A stretch of DNA of 64,000 bases from Capra hircus (Eukaryota; Chordata; Mammalia; Artiodactyla; Bovidae): the NCBI RefSeq assembly GCF_001704415.2, contig NC_030816.1:76773713-76837712 (forward strand), written 5' to 3'. The notes beneath the pieces were generated by a model, which saw nothing but the letters and a program-made list of their open reading frames with translations, was not told where the DNA came from and did no database searches. Every line of letters begins with the position of its first letter. The first letter of the stretch is position 1. Made by a program: the position numbers and the translations under genes. Below, piece after piece: positions 34,266 to 45,085 of the stretch.

Positions 34266-34490
34266 GGGGACTTCCCTGGTAGTCCACTGGTTGGGAGACC
34301 ACCTTCCAATAGGAGGCATGGGTTCATTTCCTGCTTGGGGAACTGGGATCCCCCATGCCAGTGGCAACTGAACCCATGCGCCTCAGTCACAGAGCCCATG
34401 TGCTCTGGAGGCCTTGGGCTGCAATGAGAGATGCCGCAGCTAAGACCTGCAGCAGCCCAAAATACTAAATAAAATAGATAAAATAGTTTT
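34266..34490 (+). mobile_element. CHR-2-type tRNA SINE with extended 3' part
   Basis: GGGGACTTCCCTGGTAGTCC head, TTGGGGAACTGGGATCCCCC, 'ctgcaatgagagatgccgca', and an AAATAAAATAGATAAAATAG tail. Confidence 0.9.
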
Positions 34491-35004
34491 TAAATGATTG
34501 AAATGGTATAATGGCTTTCAAGGAAAAGGTGAATTCTATTCTCTACGCCAACATCTATTGAGTGTCAACTGTTTGCTATAAACTGATTGTTGTAAGGATC
34601 ACAGATGAAAAAGGTATCACCTCAATTCCTCACCTTTGAAAGGTTATGCTCAAAGAAATGTAATGTCAACTTTCTAAACTAAAAAACAAACAAAAAAGAA
34701 ACCTTTTGGCTGAAGTCTAAACATAAGCTCTAGAGAAGATTTCATCTCTGGAGCTGACCTCTCCTGGGCTTCAGGTCAGAATCCTGGACTGCCTGGTAGA
34801 ATATAAACCCCTGAGGACAGTAACTTTGTCCCCAATGCCCACAAATGTGACATATAAATCCTACTAAATTAATAAAGAAAATACAAAGCAAAGTCTTTAA
34901 ATTTAGAGAAAATCTGGATATATTAATAAAATTTAAAGAAACCACTATTTGTAATCACATTAAACATGCCCTTTTAACTTTCAAGTACCTACCGGAAACA
35001 AACC
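34491..35004. other. Unassigned intron
   Basis: Nothing recognised. Confidence 0.4.
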
Positions 35005-35362
35005 CAAATAATAATAATGGTTAAGTCTTCCTATGTATCAGGCACTTGTTTCCCTATCTATTTATAGATCATATTATATTTAAATTGATTAATTATTATG
35101 TCTTGTGTAATAAATATTTATTAACTCTTTGAATTCTTATAAAAAATCTATGAGAGGAACTACTTTAATGTCCATTTTACAAATAAGAAAACTGGGGCAA
35201 TTCCCTGATGGTCCAGTGGTTAAAAATCCACACTTCCATGACAGGGAGCACAGGTCTGCAAGCCGCTGGTGTGACCAAAAATCAAAAAGAAAGAAAACCA
35301 AAGTACACAGAGGTTAAGCATTCTGACCAAGGTTACTCAGTGGCAGTGCCAAGTTTTAGACG
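35005..35362 (-). mobile_element. MIR SINE, split by a CHR SINE
   Basis: Reverse MIR: 'ataataatggttaagtcttc', 'tatgtatcaggcacttgttt', 'tccattttacaaataagaaa' before the insert, then 'agaggttaagcattctgacc' and 'cagtggcagtgccaagtttt' after it. Confidence 0.75.
35198..35305 (+). mobile_element. CHR-type tRNA SINE, short
   Basis: 'caattccctgatggtccagt' and 'ggttaaaaatccacacttcc', followed by a contracted body and an A-rich tail. Confidence 0.8.
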
Positions 35363-35391
35363 CCATAAGTTCCTGAAATAAGAAGAAAAAA

Positions 35392-35430
35392 GAAGGGAGG
35401 GAGGGAAGGGAGGAAGGAGGGAAGAAAAAA
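35392..35430. repeat. (GGGA/GGAA)n tract
   Basis: GGGAGGGAGGGAAGGGAGGA followed by AGGAGGGAAG. Confidence 0.85.
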
Positions 35431-37244
35431 GTAGCAGGTTTGAGAGGGAAGATTATGAGAATTCATGCCCACTGGAAATGCATCCTGAAATATCTGGATG
35501 GAATAGCAGCATCACACAGAGGAGAGATGAGATGAGAAGCCAGAATGGAACATGCAATGCGCTCTGATTCAGGACCAAGTTCTGGTCTAGGTGAGTGTTA
35601 CTGGGCAGATGCAGCTCAATATCCCCTCTCCTAGAGCTTGAACTTGATTCCTTTCTAAAAGCCATACTGTGAGGATAAAAAAAAACCAAAAACCCACAAA
35701 ACTAGTTATAAAAATTCTCTAGGTCCTTCAACCCTGCGGCTTCCATCACTGCCTCTGTTTCAAAAACAGCTGGTCCTCAGGAGTTACAGAGATGTCTACC
35801 TAGGAAAGCTGCTGGCTGCACACAGCCCTGGGTAATGTTATGTGTGATAATCCCCAAATCCCACGGCAATATCCCTCTCTAAAAAGTGAGTGAAAAATAA
35901 AGAGAGCTAGCTCTGATATCCAATTTCTGTATTTCTTGGCCCCGTGTATATATTTCCTCAGTACTCTGCTGTTTCAGGGCAAGATCATGACACGTGCAGA
36001 CATGGGCCTAATGCAGCAAAGGGGATTACATCTAACTATTCAGAAACTGTCACCTGACTATAGCCAATAGCTTTTTTCCTGGTGAGTCATAGTAAAAAAG
36101 ACTGGCTGATTTCTCACAACCATGGTTTGTCCTAAGTGACTTACACATGCACCTGGAAGCCCAGAGACCACAGGAAAAGGTGGCCTGGGTTATTGAGAGA
36201 CTTTGCAACCAATCACGAAAAATTTGCTGCCTTGAAGTATGTTAATTGTATTTTCATTTTACCAATTTAATAAATTTATTCTACATAAATATGTTATATA
36301 CAATTGTGACACAACCCAACCATCAGCAGCTGCTAACTAGCACTACCAAATTTTAAAAAATTAACATAAATGCCAATATCCTCTTAACAGATGGTCTCAT
36401 TTAAAATGTTAACAGTAATTAAAATCAGCTTACTTCAATATATTTAACAAATTTGTCCATAAGAATGTATTTCTGAGATACACAGCATTGCATTCATGGG
36501 TATGCCTATAAACATGAACATTTTTATCACAGTTATGAACAATCATAAACAGCAAAATACTGGATTTCTAGGTATATCCATTCTTAATCAATGTCATCTT
36601 TAATATAGAAATACCAAGAAGAAAGACTGTTTAAATAGATATAGTTGTTAAGTCTGACACTGCCATCTCTAACAAAAACATTAGGATATCATATACTAAT
36701 ACATTCACAGTTTGTAATAAGTTATGATTAACTTTTTTAGTTTTTGAAGACTCTAATTATACCCTTTGGATGCTTAAATGACAATGATGTCTAAGTCTCC
36801 AAAGAGTAAATAAGTTAATTTAAAACAAACCAAATATTTAAAATAATATTGTTCTTAATTGCAACTAATAAAGTTTTTTCATCATTTCTGATGCAGATAT
36901 ATTCACCCCAAAAAAGTTGGAAAGCAATTTATAAATAGAAATAAGCAGGTTGAATTTCTCAACACAATCAAATATAGCTACAAAGGAAAAAACAACAAAA
37001 AGATATGATGGCAACATAACTATTATTCATTTAATAAAAGCCTCAATTCAGTGATCTAAATTAAAATTTTAGTTGCTTTGGGATCAAAATTACATGATCC
37101 AAATTGTTGATTTATAGTTACTAAAATCATCACTAGTTTTGTTATATAATATGGGTAGGGTCTAAGATATATTGAATATTTCAACAGAAAGAAACAGTTT
37201 AAAATTACCCAATGCTAGATTTTAAATTAAACATACACATGAAA
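35431..37244. other. Long stretch with no recognised element
   Basis: About 1.8 kb of AT-rich intron; no repeat, exon or RNA recognised. Confidence 0.4.
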
Positions 37245-37246
37245 AG

Positions 37247-37446
37247 GGGCTTCCCAGGTAGCTCAGCTAGGAAAGAATCTGTCTGCACAACAAGAGACCA
37301 CAGTTCAATTCCTGGGCCGGGAAGATCCACTGGAGACAGGAACGGCTACACACTTCAGTATTCTGACCTGGAGAATTTCAGACTGTATAGTCCATGGGGT
37401 CACAAAGAGCCGGACATGACTGAGTGACTATCACTTCACTTTCACT
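37247..37446 (+). mobile_element. Bov-tA SINE, full length
   Basis: GGGGCTTCCCAGGTAGCTCA head through GACTGAGTGACTATCACTTC. ATACACATGAAAA before and ATACATGAAAAA after suggest a degraded TSD. Confidence 0.94.
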
Positions 37447-37476
37447 TATACATGAAAAAAATTACAGGACCAGGCT

Positions 37477-39885
37477 ATCAGTTCATTTTAGTTGCTCAGT
37501 CATGTCCGACTCCTTGTGACCCCATGAATCGCAGCACGCCAGGCCTCCCTGTTCATCACCAACTCCTGGAGTTCACCCAAACTCATGTCCATCAAGTCGC
37601 AATGCCATTCAGCCAGCTCATCCTCTGTCGTCCCCTTCTCCTCCTGCCACCAATCCCTCTCAGCATCAGGGTCTTTTCCAATGAGTAAACTCTTCGCATG
37701 AGATGGCCAAAGTATTGGAGTTTCAGCTTCAGCATCAGTCCTTCCAATGAATATTCAGGGCTGATTTCCTTTAGGATGGACTGGTTGGATCTCCTTGCAG
37801 TCCAAGGGACTCTCAAGAGTCTTCTCCAACACCACAGTTCAAAAGTATCAATTTTTCGGTGCTCAGCCTTCTTCACAGTCCAACTCTCACATCCATTCAC
37901 GACCACTGGAAAAACCATAGCCTTGACTAGACAGACCTTTGTTGATAAAGTAAGGTCTCTGATTTTCAATATGCTATCTAGGTTGGTCATAACTTTCTTT
38001 CCAAGCAGTAAGTGTCTTTTAATTTCATGGCTGCAATCACCATCTGCAGTGATATTGGAGTCCCCAAAAATAAAGTCTGACACTGTTTCCACTGTTTCCC
38101 CATCTATTTCCCATGAAGTGATGGGACCAGATGCCATGATCTTCGTTTTCTGAATGTTGAGCTTTAAGCCAACTTTTTCACTCTCCTCTTTCACTTTCAT
38201 TAAGAGGCTTTTGAGTTCCTCTTCACTTTCTGCCATAAGGGTGGTGTCATCTGCATATCTGAGGTTATGGATATTTCTCCTGGCAATCTTGATTCTAGCT
38301 TGTGCTTCTTCCAGCCCAGCATTTCTCATGATGTACTCTGCATATAAGTTAAATAAGCAGGGTGACAATACACAGCCTTGACGTACTCCTTTTCCTATTT
38401 GGAACCAGCCTGTTCCATGTCCAGTTCTAACTGTTGCTTCCTGACCTGCATATAGGTTTCTCAAGAGGCAGGTCAGGTGGTCTGGTATTCCCATCTCTTT
38501 CAAATTTTCCACAGTTTATTGTGATCCACACAGTCAAAGGCTTTGGCATAGTCAATAAAGCAGAAATAGATGTTTTTCTGGAACTCTTGCTTTTCCGATG
38601 ATCCAGCGGATGTTGGCAACTTGATCTCTGGTTCCTCTGCCTTTTCTAAAACCAGCTTGAACATCTAGAAGTTCACGGTTCACGTATTGCTGAAGCCTGG
38701 CTCGGCAACCCACTCCAGTACTCTTGCCTGGAAAATCTCATGGACGGAGAAGCCTGGTAGGCTGCAGTCCATGGGGTTGCAAAGAGTCGGGACACAACTG
38801 AACGACTTCACTCTCACTCTCACTCTTACTAGCGTGTGAGATGAGTGCAACTGTGTGGTAGTTTGAGCATTCTTTGTCATTGCCTTTCTTTGGGATTGGA
38901 ATGAAAACTAACCTTTTCCAGTCCTGTGGCCACTGCTGACTTTTCCAAATTTGCTGGCATATTGAGTGCAACCCTTTCACAACATCATCTCTCAGGATTT
39001 GAAATAGTTCAACTGGAATTCCATCACCTCCACTAGCTTTGCTCATAGTTTGTTCTTAGTAGTTCTAAGGCCCACATGACTTCACATTCCAGGATGTCTG
39101 GCTCTAGGTGAGTGATCACACCATTGTGATTATCTTGGTCATGAAGATCTTTTTTGTACAGTTTTTCTGTGTATTCTTGCCACCTCTTTTTAATATCTTC
39201 TGCTTCTGTTAGGGCCATACCATTTCTGTCCTTTATCGAGCCCATCTTTACATGAAATGTTCCTTTGGTATCTCTAATTTTCTTGAAGTGATCTCTAGTC
39301 TTTCCCATTCTGTTCTTTTCCTATATCTTTGCATTGATCGCTGAGGAAGGCTTTCTTATCTCTCCTTGCTATTCTTTGGAACTCTGCATTCAGATGTTTA
39401 TATCTTTCCTTTTCTCCTTTGCTTTTTGCTTCTTTTCTTTTCACAGCTATTTGAAAGGCCTCCCCAGACAGCCATTTTGCTTTTTTGCATTTCTTTTCCA
39501 TGGAAATGGTCTTGATCCCTGTCTCCTGTACAATGTCACGAATCTCCATCCATCGTTCATCAGGCACTCTATCTATCAGATCTAGTCCCTTAAATCTATT
39601 TCTCACTTCCACTATATAATCATAAGGGATTTGATTTAGGTCATAACTGAATGGTCTAGTGGTTTTCCCTACTTTCTTCAATTGAAGTCTGAATTTGGCA
39701 ATAAGGAGTTCATGATCTGAGCCACAGTCTGCTTCCAGTCTTGTTTTTGCTGACTGTATAGAGCTTCTCCATCTTTGGCTGCAAAGAATATAATCAATCT
39801 GATTTCGGTGTTGACCATCTGGTGATGTCCATGTGTAGAGCCTTCTCTTGTGTTGTTGGAAGAGGGTGTTTACTGTGACCAGGCT
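37477..39885 (-). mobile_element. BovB LINE, 2.4 kb, endonuclease C-terminus and reverse transcriptase
   Basis: Minus-strand BovB, 5'-truncated. The 39295-40047 frame carries the C-terminal part of the apurinic-type endonuclease (LYTWTSPDGQHRNQIDYILC, then ADCGSDHELLIAKFRL with the SDH catalytic triplet). The 38738-39046 frame carries VFIPIPKKGN of the RT. The 37592-38512 frame is open for 306 codons and holds QGCVLSPCLFNLYAEYIMRN, the YADD box and KIMASGPITSWEIDGE. A Bov-tA piece at 38699-38824 and frameshifts break the ORF. It lies directly against an MLT1-type LTR at 39886. Confidence 0.97.
38699..38824 (+). mobile_element. Bov-tA core inserted in BovB
   Basis: About 125 bp Bov-A unit (CAACCCACTCCAGTACTCTT to a (CACTCT)n tail) that interrupts the BovB RT region between GAAGCCTGGCT and TACTAGCGTGTGAGATGAGT, which are near-contiguous in BovB. 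Confidence 0.92.
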
Positions 39886-40640
39886 ATAGCTGATTACAAA
39901 ATATGTCCACAAATTCCTGCCATTCTGGTCGGCACAGTCTTTGCAACATGGTTTTGCTGTTCCTCCTATCAGGACAGAGAGACAGCTTCCCTCACCCCGA
40001 GCAAGTCTGGCTGGGCTTCCCTGGTGGCTCAGTGGTAGAGAACCCACCTACCAATGAGGAGATGTGGGACTGGTCCCTGGGTCAGGAAGATCCCCTGGAG
40101 AAGGAAATGGCAACCCACTCCAGTATTCTTGCTTGGGAAATCCCATGAACAGAGAAGCCTGGTGGGCTACAGTCCACGGTGTCACAAAAGAGTCAGACAC
40201 TACTTAGCAACTCGACAACAACAACAGAGTCTAGACTGGGCCTTCAGACTTGCTTTGATCAATAACATGGCTGAAGTGATTTCATCCAATTTCAGAGGCT
40301 GGGCTTTAAAAGGTCTTGAGGCTCCATCGTGGCTGTCTATGAACTCTGTCCTGGTGGTGACTCAGCGTCCTAGAGGAACAAAGACACTTGGAGGAGACCT
40401 AAAGCACCCAGGGTGACAGCCACCACCAACTGCCAGACACGTGAACAAGGGGACTTGCCAGCCCTGCTGATTTTCCCGCTGAACGTAGCCAAGTGAGTGT
40501 TTCCAGGCACAGTCAACAGAGGAAACGCCTAGCCCACCCACGGGACCAGCGGAAACCATATGTATTATTGCGTTAACTCTCTAAGTCCTGATGGTGGTTT
40601 AGCAAAGGCTAATTGAAACAGAAATTGTTACTGGGGGTCA
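39886..40640 (+). mobile_element. MLT1-type LTR (left), split by Bov-tA
   Basis: ERVL-MaLR LTR landmarks: 'ccacaaattcctgccattct', 'gacttgctttgatcaataac', 'gggctttaaaaggtcttgag', 'ccaactgccagacacgtgaa', and the end 'gcgttaactctctaagtcct' with 'gtttagcaaaggctaattga'. It shares the same order with 41871-42300. A Bov-tA at 40015-40222 is inserted in it. Confidence 0.75.
40015..40222 (+). mobile_element. Bov-tA SINE, full length
   Basis: GGGCTTCCCTGGTGGCTCAG head, 'gggaaatcccatgaacagag', end CACTACTTAGCAACTCGACA followed by (AAC)n. Confidence 0.94.
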
Positions 40641-41870
40641 GTGGTGCTTTAAAAGAAATTGAAAACATGTGGCTTTGGCCTTGGGATGAGGTGGGGAAGG
40701 AGGCTGCAGGTCACAAAGAGACTGTTGGTCAAGGCTGAAAGAACAGTGAGGAAACTGCCAACTGGGACTGGAAGGAGAACTACACATATTTTATGCGTTT
40801 ATATTCTGTCATTGGAAGTAACTTGAACTTTTGCAACTGGCTAGGGGGGTTTTCCTGTAGAAGGCTGTCAACTGGCTTTTTTTAACTGCATATTATAGGG
40901 TCCTGGGGTCCCAGAGTCAGACATGACTGAGCGACTGAACTGAACTGATAAGGTCCTGGAAGAACGGGAGATGAACCAAAGAACAAACTATTAAGTTTGC
41001 AAACAGAATTTAGAGGAAACATAGAAAGCCTTTGATATGGCGCAGTGGAAAAAAATATTGTTCTGCCATTGTCAGTCTCTCATGGAAAAAGATTTGCAAA
41101 GCAAAAAATAGCTTCAGGATAACAGTAAATCAAGAATGTGACTCAGACCATTGTGAAGAACTTGGAAAGATTTAAGGCAGTGCTTGGTTGATGATCCCAA
41201 CTAGACAAACTGGCTTCTGAAAAACTTCAGGGCACTGCCAACTGCAGTGACCTGTGATGCAAAGTTTAATTCAGACTTTGGGTTTGGAGGGCACAGGATA
41301 AACTCCAAGCAGATTTAGGGAAAGCCAACAAATCTGTTAAGCAAAAATGACACCCATTGGAACTAAAGGGACCAGATAATTCAAAATGAAGAGAAGATTT
41401 TGGAACCACAAATTTATGTGGCTAAGAAAAAGCTGAGAAGACTATCAGCCACAAACATGAGCCACTTCTTATCAAAAAGACAGGGAATGATCCTTGTTCT
41501 TGAATGAAAGGGACGGGCCACCTGTGCCTGGCTGGATTTCAGGATAACTTCAGAGCATTATTGCCATCTCCTTTCCATTCTTCCCTTTTCTGAACAGAAG
41601 CATCTGTTGCAATGGTCCCTCCCTGTCTCAAGACTGCATGTTGGATGAATGGGAAGCAGTAACCTCTCTTAGTTTCCAGGCCTAGGGATTGAGAGGAGTT
41701 GCACCTGAGGAGCCTCACCTGTGTCTGGACCAGATGAAGATCACACAGCACTGGAGCTGGAGCTTGCTGACATAATTGGATGACATTTTTTATTTCTTGA
41801 GAGGGGATGAGTGCATTCTGATGTAGAAAGAATATAAATCATAGTGGCCAGAGCACAGATTTTAAATTAT
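40641..41870 (+). mobile_element. MaLR internal-like region
   Basis: Between two MLT1-type LTRs. It starts GAAATTGTTACTGGGGGTCA, like the 'gaattggtaccgggagtggg' start of MaLR internal sequences. Near its end 'ggatttcaggataacttcag', 'gagcctcacctgtgtctgga' and 'gatgaagatcacacagcact' resemble the MLT1 internal 3' region. About 1.2 kb, non-coding, as is usual for MaLR elements. A 45-bp BovB piece is inserted at 40907-40951. Confidence 0.65.
40907..40951 (+). mobile_element. 45-bp BovB 3'-end insertion with TSD
   Basis: Only the last residues of BovB: CAGAGTCAGACATGACTGAG followed by CGACTGAACTGAACTGATA. GGTCCTGG is repeated exactly at 40899-40906 and 40952-40959. Confidence 0.82.
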
Positions 41871-42300
41871 GGACACAAGCGCCTCCAGTTCCAAAATACA
41901 TCCTCTTTTGCAATGTGACTTTGTCCTTCCTCCCTTCAAAGGTAGAATTGATTTCTTCTCTCCTTGAATCTGATCTTGCATTGTATTGACTTTGATCAAT
42001 AATGCAGCATAAATGACTTTATATCATATGATTCTAGGGCTTAAGAAGTCTTATAGTTTTATTTTAGCTGTCTTCTATCTCTGTACTAAAGTCACCAAGC
42101 AAAGCAAGTGGTCTATATGGGAGGATGAGAGTCCAGGTGGAGAACTGAAATGCCCTATCCAATAGCCAGAACCAACTGCCAGACATGGTGTGAAGTCATC
42201 TTGGACCTCCTAGTTTGGCCAACCCTGCAGATGGACACAGGCCAGGTGAAACCAGCAAACTGAGACCTATCTAAGGCTTCAGAGTTGATACATCTGTTAA
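41871..42300 (+). mobile_element. MLT1-type LTR (right)
   Basis: Second LTR copy: 'gcctccagttccaaaataca', 'gcaatgtgactttgtccttc', 'attctagggcttaagaagtc', 'ccaactgccagacatggtgt', 'gtcatcttggacctcctagt'. Its 3' terminus is eroded. Confidence 0.7.
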
Positions 42301-42560
42301 CTCCTCCTTCCCACACCCCCAAACAAACCTGCTTACAAATTCATCCTGGGAAGTAAGCGTTTCCCCCATCATTGTATCCCTAGAAAGTAACCCACTGCCT
42401 GGCACATTGTCTCAGGTATGCACTCCTCAGAAAACCATTCATTTTTAAACTATAAACTAACCAGCCAACCCACAGATCATGAGAAATGAATTATGACTGT
42501 TCAAATCACAAAGTTTTGGAGTGGTTTGTAACACAGCAAAAGCATTTACTTGTGTGACAG

Positions 42561-42562
<2 letters not shown>

Positions 42563-42618
<56 letters not shown>
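42563..42618. repeat. (CA)n microsatellite, about 28 units
   Basis: Uninterrupted CA run, likely length-polymorphic. Confidence 0.97.
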
Positions 42619-42620
<2 letters not shown>

Positions 42621-43094
42621 CCTTCGGAAGACCCTTCTGTCTTCTGTAATAAAAACAGTCTAGACTTGCGTGATTGGCTCCATCTGCTGGGTCTTTGGTT
42701 TTCTGATCAGATGAGCCATGCAGAGAAAAGTGGCAAGGAACAAGGGCATCCAAAGTTACTCTACACAAGCTCAGCATAGACAAAAGGGGACAGAGAAGGA
42801 GAGAAGAGAGCTGGTGAAAGACTGAGATTGAGGAAAAAGATGAGTAAGGGAATTTTTAAGGATCTCTGCTTATACTGAGTGCTCTAATCACTGGGCCAAT
42901 TTTTTTCGAGCACATGTTGGTAAAGATAAACTCCCCTGAAGATTTCTGGAAGTGGAGCCGTATGTCATATATACGTAAAAGCACTGACTAGATTAAAAGA
43001 GCCCAGTTTTATTAAAGTTACATTTGCAAAATTTAGTATCATCTCAGTTTAAATCTAAGGCACAAGGGATGAGAAAAATATAAATATCTTGGTT
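42619..43094. other. Unassigned intron
   Basis: Nothing recognised; an L2-like scrap may precede the microsatellite at about 42360-42420 (catcattgtatccctagaaa, 'cactgcctggcacattgtct'). Confidence 0.35.
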
Positions 43095-43330
43095 CCCAAA
43101 TTAGAAATTCCTCAGGCTCTACACTATTGACAGTTGGGGCAGGATAATTACTTGTTCTGAGAGGCTGTCCCATGCATGATAGGATGTTTAGCAGCATCCT
43201 TTGCCTCTACTAATTAGTTACCAAGAGCACGCCTCTCTCTCCCCACCCAACAAGTTGTGACAATAAAAAATGTCCTCACATTGTCAAAACTCTACTGGGG
43301 AAAATTACCCCAGTTGAGAATCACTGGCCT
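43095..43330 (-). mobile_element. MER20 (hAT-Charlie) DNA transposon
   Basis: 'cactattgacagttggggca', 'ggctgtcccatgcatgatag', 'gatgtttagcagcatccttt', 'caagttgtgacaataaaaaa' and 'ccccagttgagaatcactgg' follow the MER20 consensus order in reverse. Confidence 0.85.
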
Positions 43331-43587
43331 AAGCTGTGTCCTTTGCATTTATGTGTATGAAGTGATATGAACATTTGAAAATTTTATATTGGTTTCAATT
43401 GAATTTTTACTGTCCAATTAACTACATCCAAAAGTCAGGATCATATTGGGTTATTCACACAGTTTATACATTTATTTAGACAAAAATTAACCCTGAGATA
43501 TATTTAAGAAATGGCAGAGTGCAGTAAATCTAGCATATTTGCTAAAAGGATTACATGATTTTTCCAATATGAATACAATATCCTACT
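43331..43587. other. Unassigned intron
   Basis: Nothing recognised. Confidence 0.35.
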
Positions 43588-43595
43588 ATGTCTGC

Positions 43596-43862
43596 TGCTG
43601 CTGCTGCTGCTGCTGAGTCGCTTCAGTCGTGTCCGACTCTGTGCGACCCCGTAGATGGCAGCCCACCAGGCTCCCCCGTCCCTGGGATTCTCCAGGCAAG
43701 AACACTGGAGTGGGTTGCCATTTCCTTCTCCAATGCATGAAAGTGAAAAGTGAAAGTGAAGTCGCTCAGTCGTGCCCGACCCTCAGTGACCCCATAGACT
43801 GCAGCCCACCAGGCTCCTCCGTCCATGGGATTTTCCAGGCAAGAGTACTGGAGTGGGGCGCC
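43596..43862 (-). mobile_element. BOV-A2 SINE, dimer, with TSD
   Basis: Reverse dimer starting (GCT)n GAGTCGCTTCAGTCGTGTCC, linker CAATGCATGAAAGTGAAAAG, second monomer to TACTGGAGTGGGGCGCC. ATGTCTGC flanks it at 43588-43595 and 43863-43870. Close to consensus, so relatively young. Confidence 0.97.
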
Positions 43863-43870
43863 ATGTCTGC

Positions 43871-44954
43871 AGTACTATCATTCAAATCTGGAAAATCTGG
43901 TCAGACGTGATGGGGAGTGGGTGTGTATATATCCTGATATTGTGTTCGATTTATTTAACTTTTCTAAACCTTTTTAAGCTTTTTTTTCCAGAAATGTAGA
44001 AAACAACACAAAACAGAAGGTAATTTTTCAGTTTCAGTTGGTTTCTGTTAGTTAAAAATATAGTCTGAAACATTCATTATAACATTTTAATTTTATCACT
44101 GTCAGGCAAGGAAAAGCATAGCATATGTCAGCCAGCAATTAGAAAAACGTTTAAATATTTAGAGAATTTTCATATATTTGTTTGAGAGGCAGTTAAATAA
44201 GTTTTCTAAGGACCCCTAGACCAGACAGTATGCCAGGCAGTAGCCCAGGCAGTGGGTTAGTCTCTAAGGACAAGCCGCGGGGAAAGGAAATGCATTCTTA
44301 CCACGAGGAATTTCAATTAGGTATGTACGGGGGTGTGATGGAGAGAAGGTAACAGATACATCAGCTTTGAACCCTTAAAGAGGCCTCTGTTTCAAATATT
44401 TTTAGTAAAAATCATTTGGTGGGGAAGAAAAAAACCATCAAGAAAGGCTGTTTATAATCTTTCTTTACTTAATGTTAAAATTCATACTTTTCTTTGCATA
44501 AATATTAATGTCTCTGATTACAAAGTGCTGTCACAGTCCCTGATTGGGGATGATGCACTGAGCAGCATGCCTACCAGATTATATTTCTAAACTCCAAAAG
44601 ATTCTGAATTTGAAAACAACAAAGCTTAGACTTCTGCACAAAGGACTGTACCATGATAGAGATGCATCCTACAGAGGAGTAATGATAATATTAAAAAGAA
44701 CATAAGCAATAGATATAAGTAGAGACTGAAAGCAACAAAGTTCATATAGCCACTCATCCTGGGGCTTCTTTCAATATCTTCTAGTTCCAAACAAAGACAA
44801 TAACTGTGAATAGTTCTGGCAGAAATGTGGTGCCTTTCTCTACCCTTTTTCTCCCTCTGTTTGTGGGTATAAACATTGCAAAAGAAGATAATCACATGGC
44901 AAATTAATAAAAATACCTTATATTTTTACAGCTTGAATTTACTCTTGTCTTCAC
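43871..44954. other. Unassigned intron
   Basis: About 1.1 kb, AT-rich, nothing recognised. Confidence 0.4.
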
Positions 44955-45085
44955 GTATACTTCTCATTTAAATTCACACAAACAGCCTGGCCACACAGAC
45001 AGAGGAGGTATCATTAGCCCAGAAGGAATTAAGGCATTGAAGCATGATGGGGTTAAGAAATATGCCAGAAATCTAGAATCTAGAA
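44955..45085 (-). mobile_element. Possible MIR fragment
   Basis: 'cagaggaggtatcattagcc' and 'ggaattaaggcattgaagca', then 'ggttaagaaatatgccagaa', fit a decayed reverse MIR core. Confidence 0.45.

Noticed and set aside
43623..43910. Overlapping frames of 67-93 codons on both strands
   Set aside because: Translations of a young BOV-A2 SINE; identical peptide strings recur at 30237, 56273 and 20451.
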